A stretch of 64,000 nucleotides of DNA from Prochilodus magdalenae (lineage: Eukaryota > Chordata > Actinopteri > Characiformes > Prochilodontidae). Within the stretch, counting starts at the first letter, position 1; every line of letters starts with the position of its first letter. A program made the position numbers and the translations under genes. The stretch spans positions 472,501-536,500 of the forward strand of contig JAMWET010006788.1 of the NCBI GenBank assembly GCA_024036415.1, given 5' to 3'. This document shows, in pieces, positions 11,315 to 23,277 of this stretch. A model generated the notes under the pieces. It saw only the letters and a list, made by a program, of their open reading frames with translations, did no database searches and was not told the origin of the DNA.

Positions 11315-14300
11315 CCAACAACTTTAATAATGATGATGATATAATAATAATAATAATAAGACTCATATAGCACCTTTTACAGGCATGTTTACAAAAGAAT
11401 CATAATGAATCAGAGTGTGAGGTATTCTGACAGTGATGGAGGAGGTATTTAGATGTGTTTTAAAGATAGAAAGGGAGCTAGAAGAGTAAATAGGTGAAGG
11501 CAAGGAGTTCCAGGGTGGGGGCTGCAACACTAAAAGATCTGCCACTCTTAGTAGAAAGCCTGAACCAGTTGGAGGACCTTAGCTTGGGCAGTGGGCTTTA
11601 AAGGTCAACAGCAGGACTTTGGAATGGACGTGCTCTGTGACTGGGTGGGGATGGGGGTGATGTGGACAGATTCCTGAGAATGTGCAGAGACTGGGTGGAG
11701 AATTTTGGATGTACTGAAGATAATGATGAGTTTAGTGGAGTTTTGAACTGAATTGTGGATGTAATTAAATTATGCACCATGAATTTATCATCTTCGCAGG
11801 TAAGCACTGGGTAGAGTCTAGCAACTTATAAAGCAATAAAGGTGCTAAAAGGGTACTTTGGAGTAGCAGCATCACAGATGAATCATTTTGGTTCCCTAAA
11901 GAAGCTTTCAGTTGGAGGTGTAGGGAGTAGCGTGTCTAAACCACACAAACCGCACAAAAAGGGAAAGTACAGAACTAAAAATATACTTGACTGATGGTGA
12001 AAGTCAAAATGTCCCCACAGGCGCAGGTATGTCAAAGTGAAAAGTATTTTTTAACTTTTTCATACAAAATTTTTAAATTTAACATAATGTCCAAGCCGAA
12101 CGCAACCTGCGTAACCGACAGTTGGGAATCTTCCTTGTTGTTTTAAGATCAGAGATGATTTATTATCGTCAGTTTGGCATTATCATAATCCTTGACAAGA
12201 TTACAAGAAAAAGTAAAATGGGCAGGAATGCAGGAATTTGACTGCCACTAGTAAAATAAAAGATTTTAAATATAAAAAAAAAAATTAAATTTGGAAGTCG
12301 GAATTACTATATAATATATATTATGATATAATGTTTTTTTGTTTTGTTTTGTTGATGATCGGTCAATGTATGTTCTTCAGTTTTGATAAATGCATGTTAT
12401 TTTTATACTTATGTTACATTTATTTTCTAAGTCAAAAATGATCTGTCAAATTATTACCTATGTATAAGTTTATTAAACAAATAAATCATTATATATAATA
12501 TATCTAATAATATTTTTATAGAAGTTTTGATGTAGGACTTATATTGATGTAGGAAATATTAAAGGGCTTTTTAAAGTCATTTTTAGCATTTAAAATTATT
12601 ATTTATTGTAATGGGAAAATGTAGAGTTGGAACCCTGGTCGTTATAGCATCTTATTACTGATAATTAAATATCAGTTAAACTGATAATTAGAGGGACGTC
12701 TGTTCTGTTAATGCTTCGACCAATCAGAGAATAAGTGGGATCTAAATAGCTAAATTGAAATAATTTGATATTTTTTATTTCTAACTGCAGAACTTATATA
12801 GGAACTATTCCAGTACAACATATGGTTTTATTGTTTTTAATTCTAATTCTAAAATATGGGCAATCATTTTTGCAATTAAATATGGGCTTTTTGTAAAGTA
12901 GGTTTTGAGACTGAGAGTACTGTTGAGTCTCATGAGTGTTGAGTTTTGATCTCAATAATATTTGAAAATGTTATACTTTGTATATAATTTATTCCATCCA
13001 ACTTAATGATTGAAAAATAGCAGTGCATTTCACAGCTACTGGGAATAAAGGTTGTACATGATGTCAAGGTATGCCCAAGTCGAGAACCGTTTCGGAGCCT
13101 TTCATTTTGAGATTGTATCTCGTTCCGTCACAGTCAATGAGGACTTGAATTTTTACCCTTTGCATATATCCAGTGAACTGTAAGCTGGTCAGAACTTTTT
13201 TTTTCTTGGCATCGTCTTCTGCTTTCTTCTTGGCTTCTTCTTCCTCCTTTCGTGCCTTCTCTTCCTGCACAATGGAAAAAACAAATCAGTTTTCTGTCGG
13301 GAAAACCCCATGAGAAGTGAACCGTCTTTAAGGAATGACTCACCGCCAGCCTGTTTTGCCGCTCTCTATCTTTCTCTGTACGGATTCTCATCTGCTCTGC
13401 TCTTTCCGAGCGCCTTTTTTCCTTGTTTGCAGAGAGGAAGACAAGTTCTTAGACTGCAGACAGTATAAACAGCATAACATAACACGTATCATAATAAAAC
13501 TGGGCTAAAAGATGTTTGCAGGTCAGTGATTAAATGGTTAGTAATTATGATTAACCGTAGGAATAGAATGAATAGACTGACCAATAGCACCTTTTATAGA
13601 CAAGGAGCATTGTGAACAGAAAACAAATATTGCTGTAGATGTGGGACGTCATCAAGGAAGTAGTTATGAAAGGATGTTAAAAGACTGGATCATTCATTTT
13701 GAGCTGTTGTTAATAACCTGTAACGTCTTTTCACAGCACGTCTCTCAATGTAAACCCTGGTACATGACTCACAATACGGCTGGTAAGAGCGATGAGTTCC
13801 TCTTCCTCCTTCTTACGGCTCTCGAAGTGCGCCTCAATCAGAGACTGAAGCTCGGTCAGGTCCTTCTCCATGCGCTTACGGTGGATATCCTGTACATCAG
13901 AACCAAGCTTTATTTAGTCATTTATTTATTTATTTAGACATTAGATCCCAGATGTTCCAGAAAGAAGGAGCAGATCAAAGTAAAAAACAATCAAAGTTTC
14001 CAGAACTGGAGTTTAAACAAGAACAAAAAAGCTACACAGGGACGTGGACTCTGTAGAAGACCTGGTAGACCACCGAAACTGTCTCCATCAGATAAACAAC
14101 ACTTAAAGCTTTCATCTTTGAAAGAGAGGAGAACATCAAGCTCCACTCTTGCTTCAGACCTGAGAACATACACAAGTGGTTCTAACTAGGGATGTACCGA
14201 TCCAACTATCCCGGTTCCGAATCCAGAGCTAACACAAACTTTGCATATCGGTTGATACATGATATTGAACCTATACCATTTCTGAATTAATAAATCATAT

Positions 14301-17300
14301 ACTTCACTATCTTAAAAAGCATCAGGGTTGACAAACACTGCTTTACTAAGCCTGTAGAGCAGAATACCTCCATACAACCCACTGTCCGGCTCGCTCTGTG
14401 TTGGTGTTCATAGGTCAAGACTACAGACAACACTGTAAACATGCTTCTGCCGCATCACTAACAAATTAGTAACCTTAATTATCAGATCCCTGATTTGACT
14501 GCAGATTTGACTCTGCAAAACTGCAAGTCTTATAAAAAGATTGGAAATGGTAATAAAGGTGTGGACATAATAATGAAAAGATCAGGGCTAATTTTTCGTT
14601 TACACTTTGTTTCATACTGAAAAAATTTCACACGTCAAAAAGTCTGATTATGTGGCTCTATCTCAGGGGACGGCTTGGTAATCCCACACCTTTATAAGCT
14701 GTGAGGTTGTATCTTGTGAGTAACGTTGAGCACTGGCCAATGTGCTCATGGCAAGGCGATGTTAATTATCAGTGTTTGAACAAGGCACTGATAGTGGGTA
14801 CCACACGGATTCCATTTCTGAAGTTGTGCGGGCATTTACCATTCCTGAATCCACAGTGTAATTTGGATACCAGGAATAACATTATAGAAAGGCATTACCA
14901 CACACAGTGGACAGCGCAGTGGCCGTCCACAGGTGCTAGAATTGTTTGTGCGAACAGACAAGCTATTCTGGCAGAAATTGCATCCACACTTTAAAGGCAA
15001 GAGGCCCCACATGCATATCCCACAGGTCAGCAGAGTTTTCTTTGGGATATGGGACCAGAAGACCCACCACTGTGCCTCTTGGGAGTCGTGGTACCAATAG
15101 TTTCAGTCTGACAATAGGGTTTGTGTGTGGAGCAGACCCTGTAAAGCCATGGACCCCACTTGACGACAAGGCACTGTGCAAGCTGGTGGTCGTTCCATAT
15201 CTGTGTGGGTTGTGTTCTCATGGGTTGGGTCTACCAGTACATCACTGCTTACACTTCATGGACTTCATGTACCCCCACAATGATGGGATATTCCAGCAAG
15301 ATAGTGTACAGTGCCATCAGCCCCTGTTTGTCCAGAACTGATTCAAGGACAGTTCTGAAAAGTGGTGCGTGTCACCTGACATAAGCCCAATTGAGACATT
15401 CCACCATCATGCCTATTTCAGACTCTAATAATTCAAATCTCCTTGCCATGAGCAGGCTGGGCAGTGTTTAACCTCACTTACAGGTGAACACCTCACAACT
15501 TACACATTACTCCATGGCCTCCAGTTTGCTGAAGTGCTAGTGGTGTGGTCCCCTGCTCTTTGAAAGTGTCACAGTCTACCGATCCGTGGCTTCTTCACAG
15601 ACTAGTAAAGTTACTGGTTATATAGCGATTCCTCCTCTTGGGGTTTATTTATTACTTTCTCATCTGTTAGTCACCATCGCCTTGACTTCTCATCATGTAA
15701 CCACCAAATTTAATAAACCTGAAGTTGTATAACTCCTACCACATAGTACCCTCAGGTTCCTAATAGAATATTGCTTTTGGAACAGCATCTGCCGCCACCC
15801 AGTTTGGCTGATAACTGTCAGTCACTTCTTTATCAATTACATTTCAAGCTGTACTCACATCAAAGTCCACTTTCTCCCCATCAGGAATTTTGGGAGGGAC
15901 CAATCCTGGTAGAAAAGATCTGAAAATTAAGAACATGAATATATCAGCTCTCTCCTGCTAAAACATGCTGGAGATTTATATTGCTTTCCCACAGTCACAC
16001 TTTCACTCACTTTGGTTTCGGTTTTGTCTCCTCTGTGCCAACCAGTATTAATGAGGGAGAATAGAAAAGAATAGAATAGAATTAGCCATTGCATTGCTTC
16101 AGCCCTCTCTTTGCAAACCATAAAGAATTTACATTTATGGTATTTAGCAGACGTTATAATGCTCCTTATCCAGAGCAACTTACAAGGTTATTCATTTTAC
16201 AGGTAGGCCAGTGTAGTGTTAGGAGTCTTGCCCAAAGACTCTTATGCTACCTAGACAGGGATTTGAACCCCTGTCTCCCATATGGGGTGGTAGCTCTCTG
16301 GTGGGTAGTGGTATCAACCGCTAAGCCACACCAACCATCACTGTATCATCGCTATAATTTGGCTCACTATAAATGAAAGATGGCTGAATAAAACTGTATT
16401 ACAATGCAGCCAGTGTGCGCCTTTCTTACCTTCCTCTCCATGTTCTGCAGCCCCACCTACGGAAGAAGAAAGGTCAGAGGGCTTTGGGTAATATTATCGT
16501 AGCTATGTCAAGGCAAGACCAGACATGGGCCTGATGGTAGGACAATGTTGTGCGGAGCCTTAAGGCACACTGAGTCATCAATAGTGAAAAGGTATGTTAG
16601 CCCTGCTCGCTAATAGAGCCCCAGAAGAGACACTGGTATGTGAATGTATTTCACCGGTGCTCTTTCTCTTAGACTTTATTGTTTGGTCTGACTGAGGAAG
16701 GTCAAAAGGGTCACTGTCAGGCTACTTCGTCTGATGAGTTGAGTGAGGAATGACTTGTCAGATATGATGAAGTGTATCCAGTTATGAGGGTCAAGAGCTC
16801 AACACCCTCTTTCTTGTTCATTGTGGAGCAACAGAATGCCTGTCATGATGTCATGATGACGTTACTGCCATTGTCTAGTTTATTAGTTTCTAACCTGCTT
16901 CCTGACTGAGACAACAACATGCACACAGTCATTCCGCTGGAGATTACTGAACACAGGTGTGCAGGGTAAACCGCAGGCTACGGTTATTGTGTTGTTTCAT
17001 GTGATTTAGGGCTCTATTTGAAAAGATGGGATTTATGAAAATCTCAGATTTGGGCCAAAATGATAGAACACTTCAGCCTGATGAATGAATAAATAGTATT
17101 ATGACAAGGAAAAGAATGTTATATAACGAGGGCGGATTGATGAAACACAAGTGGGTGAAGTCACACAGTTTTTCTCGCCCTAATCCTAAAAGTAAGCCTC
17201 ATAATTACCTCAACAATGTATACATTAATACTATGTTCAGTATATTGTTCTGTATATTTTCTGTATAATTTGTGGTTGATGCATTCAGATTGATCTGTAT

Positions 17301-19913
17301 TTAGTCCAACATTGTCACTGTCCATAGAAAAACATCTACATTTTTTTTACTTTTATGCGTCATTTGAACACTGTTTTTCAATTTTTGGATGAATGGACCA
17401 ACAAAAGTGGCCCAAAACTGCTTCGGAAAAGTCTGGTTCCATTGACATACATTAAAGTGTCTTCCTCTGTAAAGTTGCTATTTTGGAGATACTGTGTGTG
17501 TGTATATATATTTATATATTTTTTGAGTCATTCAGATTATATGAACGCCACTGGCTTTGCACTCATCAGACAGGCTACAACCTGTATGTCTTTTTGTACA
17601 TTCCATTTAATCGAGGTTTTTAATAAAGACATTCTCCAACAAATGGAACTATCCTGGTGTTACATAATGGGAGCCAAAGTTTAAAACTCTGTCTGTAATA
17701 AACTTTTGAGGATGGTCTTTCACAATTTGTAGAACTGGTCTTAATTTGCTTTCAGATGACCCTTAAAAACCTAATTTCTGAATCTGCATTTCCACAGCCT
17801 AGCCACCGTGCAAACTCAGTTCCAGTTCTTAATATACTGCCACTGTCGTAACAAAATCCTCATATCTCCAAACTATCATAACTTTACAAATGTAAAAACA
17901 CTCTTCAACTTTTACTGTTAATGTAACAAGATTTTATTTGATGTCATTTTGGGGTGTTTATTATTGGTAATAAATGAATAATAAATAAATAAATGAGACA
18001 ATATTGTTTTTAAAAGTGATGATATACCTTACAGTCCGTACACAGTATTGTATGTGTAAGTTATTTTAGTAATATGAATACATGTAGAGAATAAGTAAGC
18101 CTTTTAAGCAACCAGCAATTATCATAATTGTCTTTTTTCAGGGCGTGATATCACTGGTCTGTACCAACGGATATAGCTATATTGTTCCCATGATAAACTT
18201 TACCAGGATCGTGTTTCACAAAGCAAGATAAACTGGTCATAGAGTTCCTGAAAGCATACTAGTCTAACAGAGCCCAGCAAACTAAGAGCAACAGCTGTGA
18301 TAGTGGTTTACAACTTTCTCTGTTAATCCAGGTTTAGATACTGATTAATCCTCAGGCTCACAGCTAGTTGCACAGGACACAAAGAGTCAAGCGGCTTATT
18401 TTTCAAAGCAGGACAAAGACCTCTCACTACCTCCATGTGTAAAAAGTGGAGCAGTTATGACGTAGACATTGTCAAATGAACGTTTATTGGAGTAAGACTT
18501 TTAATTGCTGTGTATTATTAACAGCCTGTGCAGTTTGGATTCCTTTCCTCGCCCTCATTAGAAGGTGACCCCTGAGAAGTCCAGAGGCTGTTTATGATCC
18601 AGGTTTATGACATCCTAAACTTATCCGCCCCTGGCCCAGGTGAGCATGTTGTCCTCCTAGGAGCTAAACTATTGTAAGTCAGAAAATCTAAAGCTATGTT
18701 GAATTAGGCTTCTAGTTGGCTGCCTAAATCTTGCTTTGTGAGACAGACCCCAGATGTCACCTCCATACCCCTCCGATATATATGTGACTTCTAGATTGCA
18801 TCCAAAACCACATACCACCATACTAATCAGCAGGTAAACCTACATTCATTAGTATGTAATACAGCAGCAGGTGTATGTTCAGTAATATAGTATAGATGGA
18901 GCCCACATACTATACTATACATTGCTGTTATGATTTGGTGGCAGGACACTTTTCGGACCTTACCTGTTGGTGAGGACCATCTGAACCAGTCAGCCCATTT
19001 TAAACAGCACTTCCTACCAACCACGATTCCCCTGTCAGCTTTTAATGACTGAACATTGTTTGACATTAGCAAAGCCATAGCATCATTAGCATTAGCTGAA
19101 GCAGCTCTACCTTCCTCCTCCTCCTCCTCCTCCTCTATCTCCCGTGCCTCCTCCTCCTCCTCCTCTACCTCCTGCTCTTCCACCTCCTCCTCTACCTCCT
19201 GCTCCTCCTCAACCTCCTCTGTGCAAAGAAGCAGACAGCGCTGTGAGATGGCGGTCATCCTCTAGCGCTAGAGAATGGCTGCATCCTGCTCACACACAAA
19301 AATCACAGAACACATGCACAAAGCAGGGGGGAGAGCGGGGCACAGGCCAACGCGGGGGGAAATGCTGCATGGGAGTTTCAATGTTGTTAAACCGGTTCAA
19401 ATAGAACATCTCATGTTTACAGCAATCCGACTACAGATGTTCCTACAGATACTTAACCACAGAGCTTACTGTCTTCATTATGCATGTTTTTACAGTCGCA
19501 GAAGTCATTCCTACACATGCACAAACAAATATGTGTATATACTCTGTATATATGTGACAATACGGTTGTCACCTTGCTACCCTGACACAGATTATTATAA
19601 TCCTGCATACAAATCTACTTCTACAGATTTACAATTCACAAAGCCTTTTAATATGGAAAATAAAAGCCTAATTTTAAAGATTAAAGAACAGAGAGAAATA
19701 TGACTAAGCCTAACATATATAATAAATAAATAAATAAATAAAGTAATTAATTAATTAATTAGATACAATGTTGTTCCAACAGTGATGTTACACCTCAATA
19801 TCTGTACACAGTACATCATATTACATGTTTAAGTTAAGCATTGAAATGCACATTGACATGTACATTTTGCTCACTAATCTATTGCTACTGTATATATCCA
19901 GATAGCAATAGGA

Positions 19914-19958
<45 letters not shown>

Positions 19959-21307
19959 CTTGGTAATGAAATGTGTATCTGGTATGAATATATACATTTA
20001 TATTTGATGATGGTATTTTCTGTTCTTCTCTGATCAAATGTAAGTTAATTTGTATTATTAATATTTGTGTGTGTTTCGTTTGGACTACACTTAGCCCCCT
20101 CAGTCTGTTGTGGTCAACTCCAACCATTGTAATGTCTACACTCCAGCTGAGTAGTTCACAAGCTCACAAGATTACTAAGTTGTTCCTTGCTCTTCCCTAA
20201 ATAGTCTGAATCATCACCGTCATGCAGCAGATCAGCTCATGCTATTCTTATGAGGTAAGCCCCGGTACTTGATCAGCTTGTTGGGCTAGGCTTCTACACA
20301 CCACTCCTCACTTTTCTCACTTAATATACTGGCAGCTTAGCAACGCTCAAAACTCTCCTCCTGCCCCGTACAGGACACAATTAGACCAGTACGAGCATGA
20401 ATGTCTGAAAGCCCACTCTGAAAGCCTTCCTCTGAGGAAGAAACCTGAACTTGTCCGCAGGGAGACAGAGCGAGATCAGCATTGTGGGGCTCACAACAGC
20501 CACTCTTTGTGAGGCCTGCAGATAGCCCGGCCTCCTTTTTCCTCACACAATGCGGCTTTTTCACCACTAACCAGGGCAGAACGATTACAGTTCCACTCAC
20601 ATTATGGATATAAGCCAGACGCAAACATAGCAACCGCAGTACTAACAGCGTTAGCGTCATAGCAGCTTCCGGAAGCTGCAGTAATGTGAGAGTGGAAGAG
20701 TGGTACACAGAGCCCCAGCCCATGCACTGAAACGGCCCACCAGCTATATATGTGCATTTGAATTTGATAACATGATGGTATGACTTTCCCATTAATCATC
20801 ATATATTCATGCAGGCACAGACTGAGTGAATACTCTGCAGTGGCAGATCCTGTGATGTTAACAGTCTGGATTTAACACTATGGATCATACTAATGCCAAG
20901 GCTTTTAAATCTACTAATAAGTATTAGCCCAAAATGCAAATCACCACAGAGCTTTTATTTCCTTACTAGATCCTTTACTGTGCCATCACAGGTTTTTGTT
21001 GTCTAAATTCTTATGGTATATAATGCTGTGCAGAAGTCCATTTCTATGATCTCCCCCCAAAAGTAACCATAAAGTCCAAGTCATTCATTTGGTTAGGAAA
21101 AGAAAGAGGGAACTACTTCAGATTAAATAAGATAAATAAATAAATCTCACAGTTTTTATGTTATTTAGTGTTTATTTACGTCCTTATTAGAGCAGCCACT
21201 CAGTCTTAGAGATGGGTGGCATTTTCTGCAGTGATGTTGAGGGCTGGATTTTGAGGGGCATGGTTCTGAGAACCTCAGACCCAATAGCTCCATAGGCTCT
21301 TTCTCTT

Positions 21308-21354
<47 letters not shown>

Positions 21355-21619
21355 TCTTTCGCTCTCTCTGTCTCTCTCTCTGTCTTGCTCGCTCTTTCTC
21401 TCTCTCTCTCTGTCTCTCTCTCTCTCTCTCTTCTCTCTTTCTCTCTCTCTCTTTCTCTGTCTCTCTCTCTCTGTCCTGCTCTCTCTCTCTCTCTCTCTTC
21501 TCTATTTCTCTCTCTCCTCTATTTCTCTCTCTTCTCTATTTCTATTTCTCTCTCTCTCTCTCTCTTTCTCTCTCTCCTCTCTCTCTCTCTCCTCTCTTTC
21601 TCTCTCTCTCTCCTCTCTT

Positions 21620-21686
<67 letters not shown>

Positions 21687-23277
21687 AGATGAAAGCTCTA
21701 AGTGCTGTTTATCTGATCCAGTTTTGGTGGTCTACCAGGTCTTAAGATAACCGTTGTTAAGATAAGCATCTGCTCTCCCATTTTGGAAGTAGATTTTTTC
21801 CACTAGGCATGTCTTTCTCCCTACAAACGTGGCTTATCTTATATTTAATCTCCTCATAGATATCTATTAATGTGATGGGACATTATGATTTGAGTGGACA
21901 TAAATCAAGGTTAGCCTCCTACCTTGCACAGCACTCTATTAGAATTAACCAGGCTGAAAAGCCCCTTTGGGAATTGCTCTGGTGTACCCTTGTGCAGCAC
22001 AGCAGCACATGTACTGCACGTTTTAGTGCAGCGTGCTACACTTGGGCTGTTCAGCTGCCAAAAATGCAGTTCTTGACATAGACCGAACAGGTGTTGCCAA
22101 AACAGTACCACACCCAGAAAGGGCTCTGACTTTCTTAACAGACGTTATACCAAACGTAGCCCACATGTGAAGTAGTGGGTGCGGCCCGTATCATTATACT
22201 TGTTGTATGAAAGTCTCTGTTGTGGCAGGACTAAGAATTAGCTTGCCAGTGGCAGAAGTCCAGTGAGGGTTTAGTTTGCGACTGTTTGCTGGCAAATCAA
22301 CTTTGTTGGATGGCAAATCTTCAAAGTGGTAAACAGATAAGGACAGGTAATACAATGCTGGATTGTGTTATTGTTAAGTGAGTTTAAAGACATGGCTCAG
22401 TTTTGGTCATGCCACATTGAAATCTGTTGTCTTGCTCTGCTGGCAGTGAAAAAACAATGCCTGTTCTGCTATTATTGGTAAGCAATGTTGTAGCAACTTA
22501 CCCTCCTGCTCCCTGAAAATCAGAAACAGAGGGTAAAATACATTGGATTAGTTGTCAAAGATGTTTATATCTTTCAGTGGACTTCATAACAGGTGATTCT
22601 ATATGATGAACAACATTATATAACATAAACATATATAAAACGTGTTATAAAGGTAATTAAATAAATCATACTGTACTTAATCACATTAAACTTTTTCTCC
22701 ATTAATAGTATTAGTATTAATAGTAGTAATAGTATTAATAATAGTAGTAATGGTAGCAGTAGTATTAATAATAGTAGCATTAATAGTAATAGTAGTAGTA
22801 GTAGTAGTAGTAATAATATTAATTGTAGCAGTGGTATTAATAATAAGAGCATTATTAGTAATAGTATTAGTAATAGTAGTAGATGTAGCAGTAGTATTAA
22901 TAATAGTAGCATTAATAGTAATAATAGTAGGAATGGTGGTATTAGTAAGAATGGTATCAGTAGTATTAATAATAGTAGCATTAATAGTGTAACAACAGTA
23001 GTATTAGTAATAGTTGTTATAGTAGCAGTAGTATTAATAATAGTAGCATTAATAGTAATAGTAGTAAAAGTAATAGTTGTTATAGTAGCAGTAGTTTTAA
23101 TAATAGTAGCATTAATAGTAATAGTAGTAGTAATAGTAGTAGTATTAGTAAGAATGGTAGCAGTAGTATTAATAATAGTAGCATTAATAGTAATAGTAGA
23201 ATCAATAGTAATATTATAAAAAACAAAAAGTCAAAGGACTGTACTTACTCATACTCGACTTCTTCTGTGTCTGACAT
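9768..23277 (-). CDS. tnnt2: Cardiac-type troponin T, 12 coding exons
   Basis: Tropomyosin-binding subunit of the thin-filament troponin complex, which anchors troponin I and C on actin-tropomyosin. Exons joined on the minus strand: 23277-23249, 22512-22502, 19218-19111, 16456-16430, 16032-16011, 15919-15859, 13889-13773, 13421-13344, 13264-13157, 10504-10392, 10230-10140, 9812-9768. All junctions are GT/AG, phases agree, and 810 nt give 269 aa. The order is: start [10 protein letters not shown], glutamate-rich hypervariable N-terminus, [20 protein letters not shown] and [11 protein letters not shown] (tropomyosin-binding T1), long charged helix, then the T2 coiled coil that pairs with troponin I ([19 protein letters not shown]). 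The [13 protein letters not shown] segment and the tnni1/csrp1 neighbours favour TNNT2 over TNNT1 or TNNT3. The final exon stops after QKK without the basic tail usual in the family (see findings). Paralogue suffix (a or b) not determined. Confidence 0.93.
10140..10230 (-). CDS. tnnt2: tnnt2 coding exon 11
   Basis: 91 nt between catgcag and GTACGA. It encodes [20 protein letters not shown] and [10 protein letters not shown], the heptad-repeat helix that forms the coiled coil with troponin I. It continues exon 10 across a split AG|A codon. Confidence 0.94.
10392..10504 (-). CDS. tnnt2: tnnt2 coding exon 10
   Basis: 113 nt between caatag and GTACAG. It encodes [20 protein letters not shown] followed by [18 protein letters not shown], the start of the T2 region that contacts troponin I and C. 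Confidence 0.94.
10740..11000. repeat. Tc1 C-terminal remnant and A/TA foldback
   Basis: 10740-10830 resembles the transposase tail seen at 4250-4330 (GTGTGAGAATATTCAAGCT...). It is followed by an inverted repeat: 10834-10865 pairs with 10966-10997 at 29 of 32 positions around an A(24)/(TA)n/T loop. This lies in tnnt2 intergenic/intronic DNA beside exon 10. Confidence 0.6.
11030..11360. repeat. AAT/ATA-rich microsatellite
   Basis: Imperfect (TAA)n/(AAT)n with interspersed CAA units, inside the intron between tnnt2 exons 9 and 10. Confidence 0.85.
11360..11720. repeat. Dispersed teleost repeat fragment
   Basis: The sequence around ACTCATATAGCACCTTTTACA and GGAGTTCCAGGGTGGGGGCT resembles a widespread fish interspersed repeat, recognised from memory. 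Family name not assigned. It lies in a tnnt2 intron. Confidence 0.4.
12000..13150. other. AT-rich tnnt2 intron sequence
   Basis: Intronic, strongly AT-rich, with no exon, repeat unit or conserved signal that I could recognise. Confidence 0.5.
13157..13264 (-). CDS. tnnt2: tnnt2 coding exon 9
   Basis: 108 nt, phase 0, between tgtgcag and GTAAAA. It encodes [20 protein letters not shown] and ends with LQFTGYMQR, equivalent to the MHFGGYIQK segment of troponin T. Confidence 0.94.
13344..13421 (-). CDS. tnnt2: tnnt2 coding exon 8
   Basis: 78 nt, phase 0, between acaag and GTGAGT. It encodes [20 protein letters not shown] and then RQNRLA, the highly charged linker helix. Confidence 0.93.
13773..13889 (-). 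CDS. tnnt2: tnnt2 coding exon 7
   Basis: 117 nt, phase 0 at both ends, between tgtacag and GTGAGT. It encodes [20 protein letters not shown] followed by [15 protein letters not shown], the central tropomyosin-binding helix. Confidence 0.95.
14000..14190 (+). pseudogene. Tc1-like transposase N-terminal remnant
   Basis: The plus-strand frame reads [20 protein letters not shown] and then [18 protein letters not shown], typical of the helix-turn-helix region with GRP box of Tc1 transposases. Only this portion remains. It sits in a tnnt2 intron. Confidence 0.65.
14700..15430 (+). pseudogene. Degenerate Tc1/mariner-like transposase
   Basis: Plus-strand frames give [20 protein letters not shown], equivalent to the second catalytic Asp motif (IFQQDNAPCH) of Tc1/mariner enzymes, followed by ...[10 protein letters not shown], equivalent to SPDLNPIEHLW with the third acidic residue. 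Many frameshifts and stops upstream. Located in the tnnt2 intron between exons 6 and 7. Confidence 0.7.
15859..15919 (-). CDS. tnnt2: tnnt2 coding exon 6
   Basis: 61 nt between attttcag and GTGAGT. It encodes [20 protein letters not shown], the start of the conserved tropomyosin-binding core and the most diagnostic exon for the cardiac paralogue. Confidence 0.93.
16011..16032 (-). CDS. tnnt2: tnnt2 coding exon 5
   Basis: 22 nt between ggcacag and GTGAGT. It encodes EETKPKPK, corresponding to the ESKPKPR stretch just before the conserved core of cardiac troponin T. Confidence 0.85.
16125..16370. repeat. SINE-like dispersed repeat
   Basis: Shares TTTAGC(A/T)GACG, ATCCAGAGC(A/G)ACTTACA, GTAGGCCAGTGT(A/G)GTGTTAG and a TCTCCCA...GGTGG end with 55990-56215, and its end with 41335-41405. 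Three copies in one window mark it as an interspersed element. It lies in a tnnt2 intron. Confidence 0.7.
16430..16456 (-). CDS. tnnt2: tnnt2 coding exon 4
   Basis: 27 nt between an acceptor (ccgtag) and GTAAGA. It encodes [10 protein letters not shown] across the junctions. Both phases match the flanking exons. Confidence 0.82.
16480..19100. other. tnnt2 intron between exons 3 and 4
   Basis: No coding sequence recognised. 17350-17480 belongs to a repeat family also seen at 36060-36240 and 53700-53945 (GGTTCCATTGAC(A/T)TACATT core). Confidence 0.5.
19111..19218 (-). CDS. tnnt2: tnnt2 acidic hypervariable exon 3 (GAG repeat)
   Basis: 108 nt between tttgcacag and GTAGAG. It encodes 35 residues, nearly all Glu with a few Val/Gln/Ala/Arg/Ile, made by runs of GAG codons (CTC runs on the plus strand). 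This is the N-terminal acidic region of troponin T. The triplet runs make its length prone to change. Confidence 0.88.
19918..19958. repeat. (ATCT)n microsatellite
   Basis: About ten perfect ATCT units in the tnnt2 intron between exons 2 and 3. Confidence 0.95.
21298..21684. repeat. Polypyrimidine (CT)n tract
   Basis: About 385 bp of almost uninterrupted C/T, mainly CTCT with TTCTC interruptions and a perfect (CT)n of some 60 bp at the right end. It lies in the tnnt2 intron between exons 2 and 3. Confidence 0.95.
21684..21750 (-). repeat. Short Tc1-like N-terminal fragment
   Basis: GAAAGATGAAAGCTCTAAGTGCTGTTTATCTGA matches, in reverse orientation, the segment at 14080-14120 of the transposase HTH remnant. 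Too short for more. Confidence 0.55.
22502..22512 (-). CDS. tnnt2: tnnt2 microexon 2 (11 nt)
   Basis: An 11-nt exon, GGAGCAGGAGG, lies between a ttttcag acceptor and a GTAAGT donor. It adds E-EQE and is the only candidate found that carries the phase-2 end of exon 1 into the phase-1 start of the acidic exon. Troponin T genes are known for very short, alternatively used N-terminal exons. Confidence 0.8.
22693..23216. repeat. Compound TAG/TAA trinucleotide array (intronic)
   Basis: About 520 bp of mixed TAG, TAA and TGG triplets in the first coding intron of tnnt2, about 30 bp from the start exon. Valine/isoleucine- or leucine-rich open frames here are repeat artefacts. Confidence 0.92.
23249..23277 (-). 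CDS. tnnt2: tnnt2 coding exon 1 (start codon)
   Basis: ATG at 23277-23275 begins MSDTEEVEY, matching the MSD-EEVVEEYE start of vertebrate cardiac troponin T. The donor GTAAGT follows in phase 2. The exon probably continues 5' as untranslated sequence to an acceptor (tacag) at 23292, giving 23249-23291. Confidence 0.9.
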
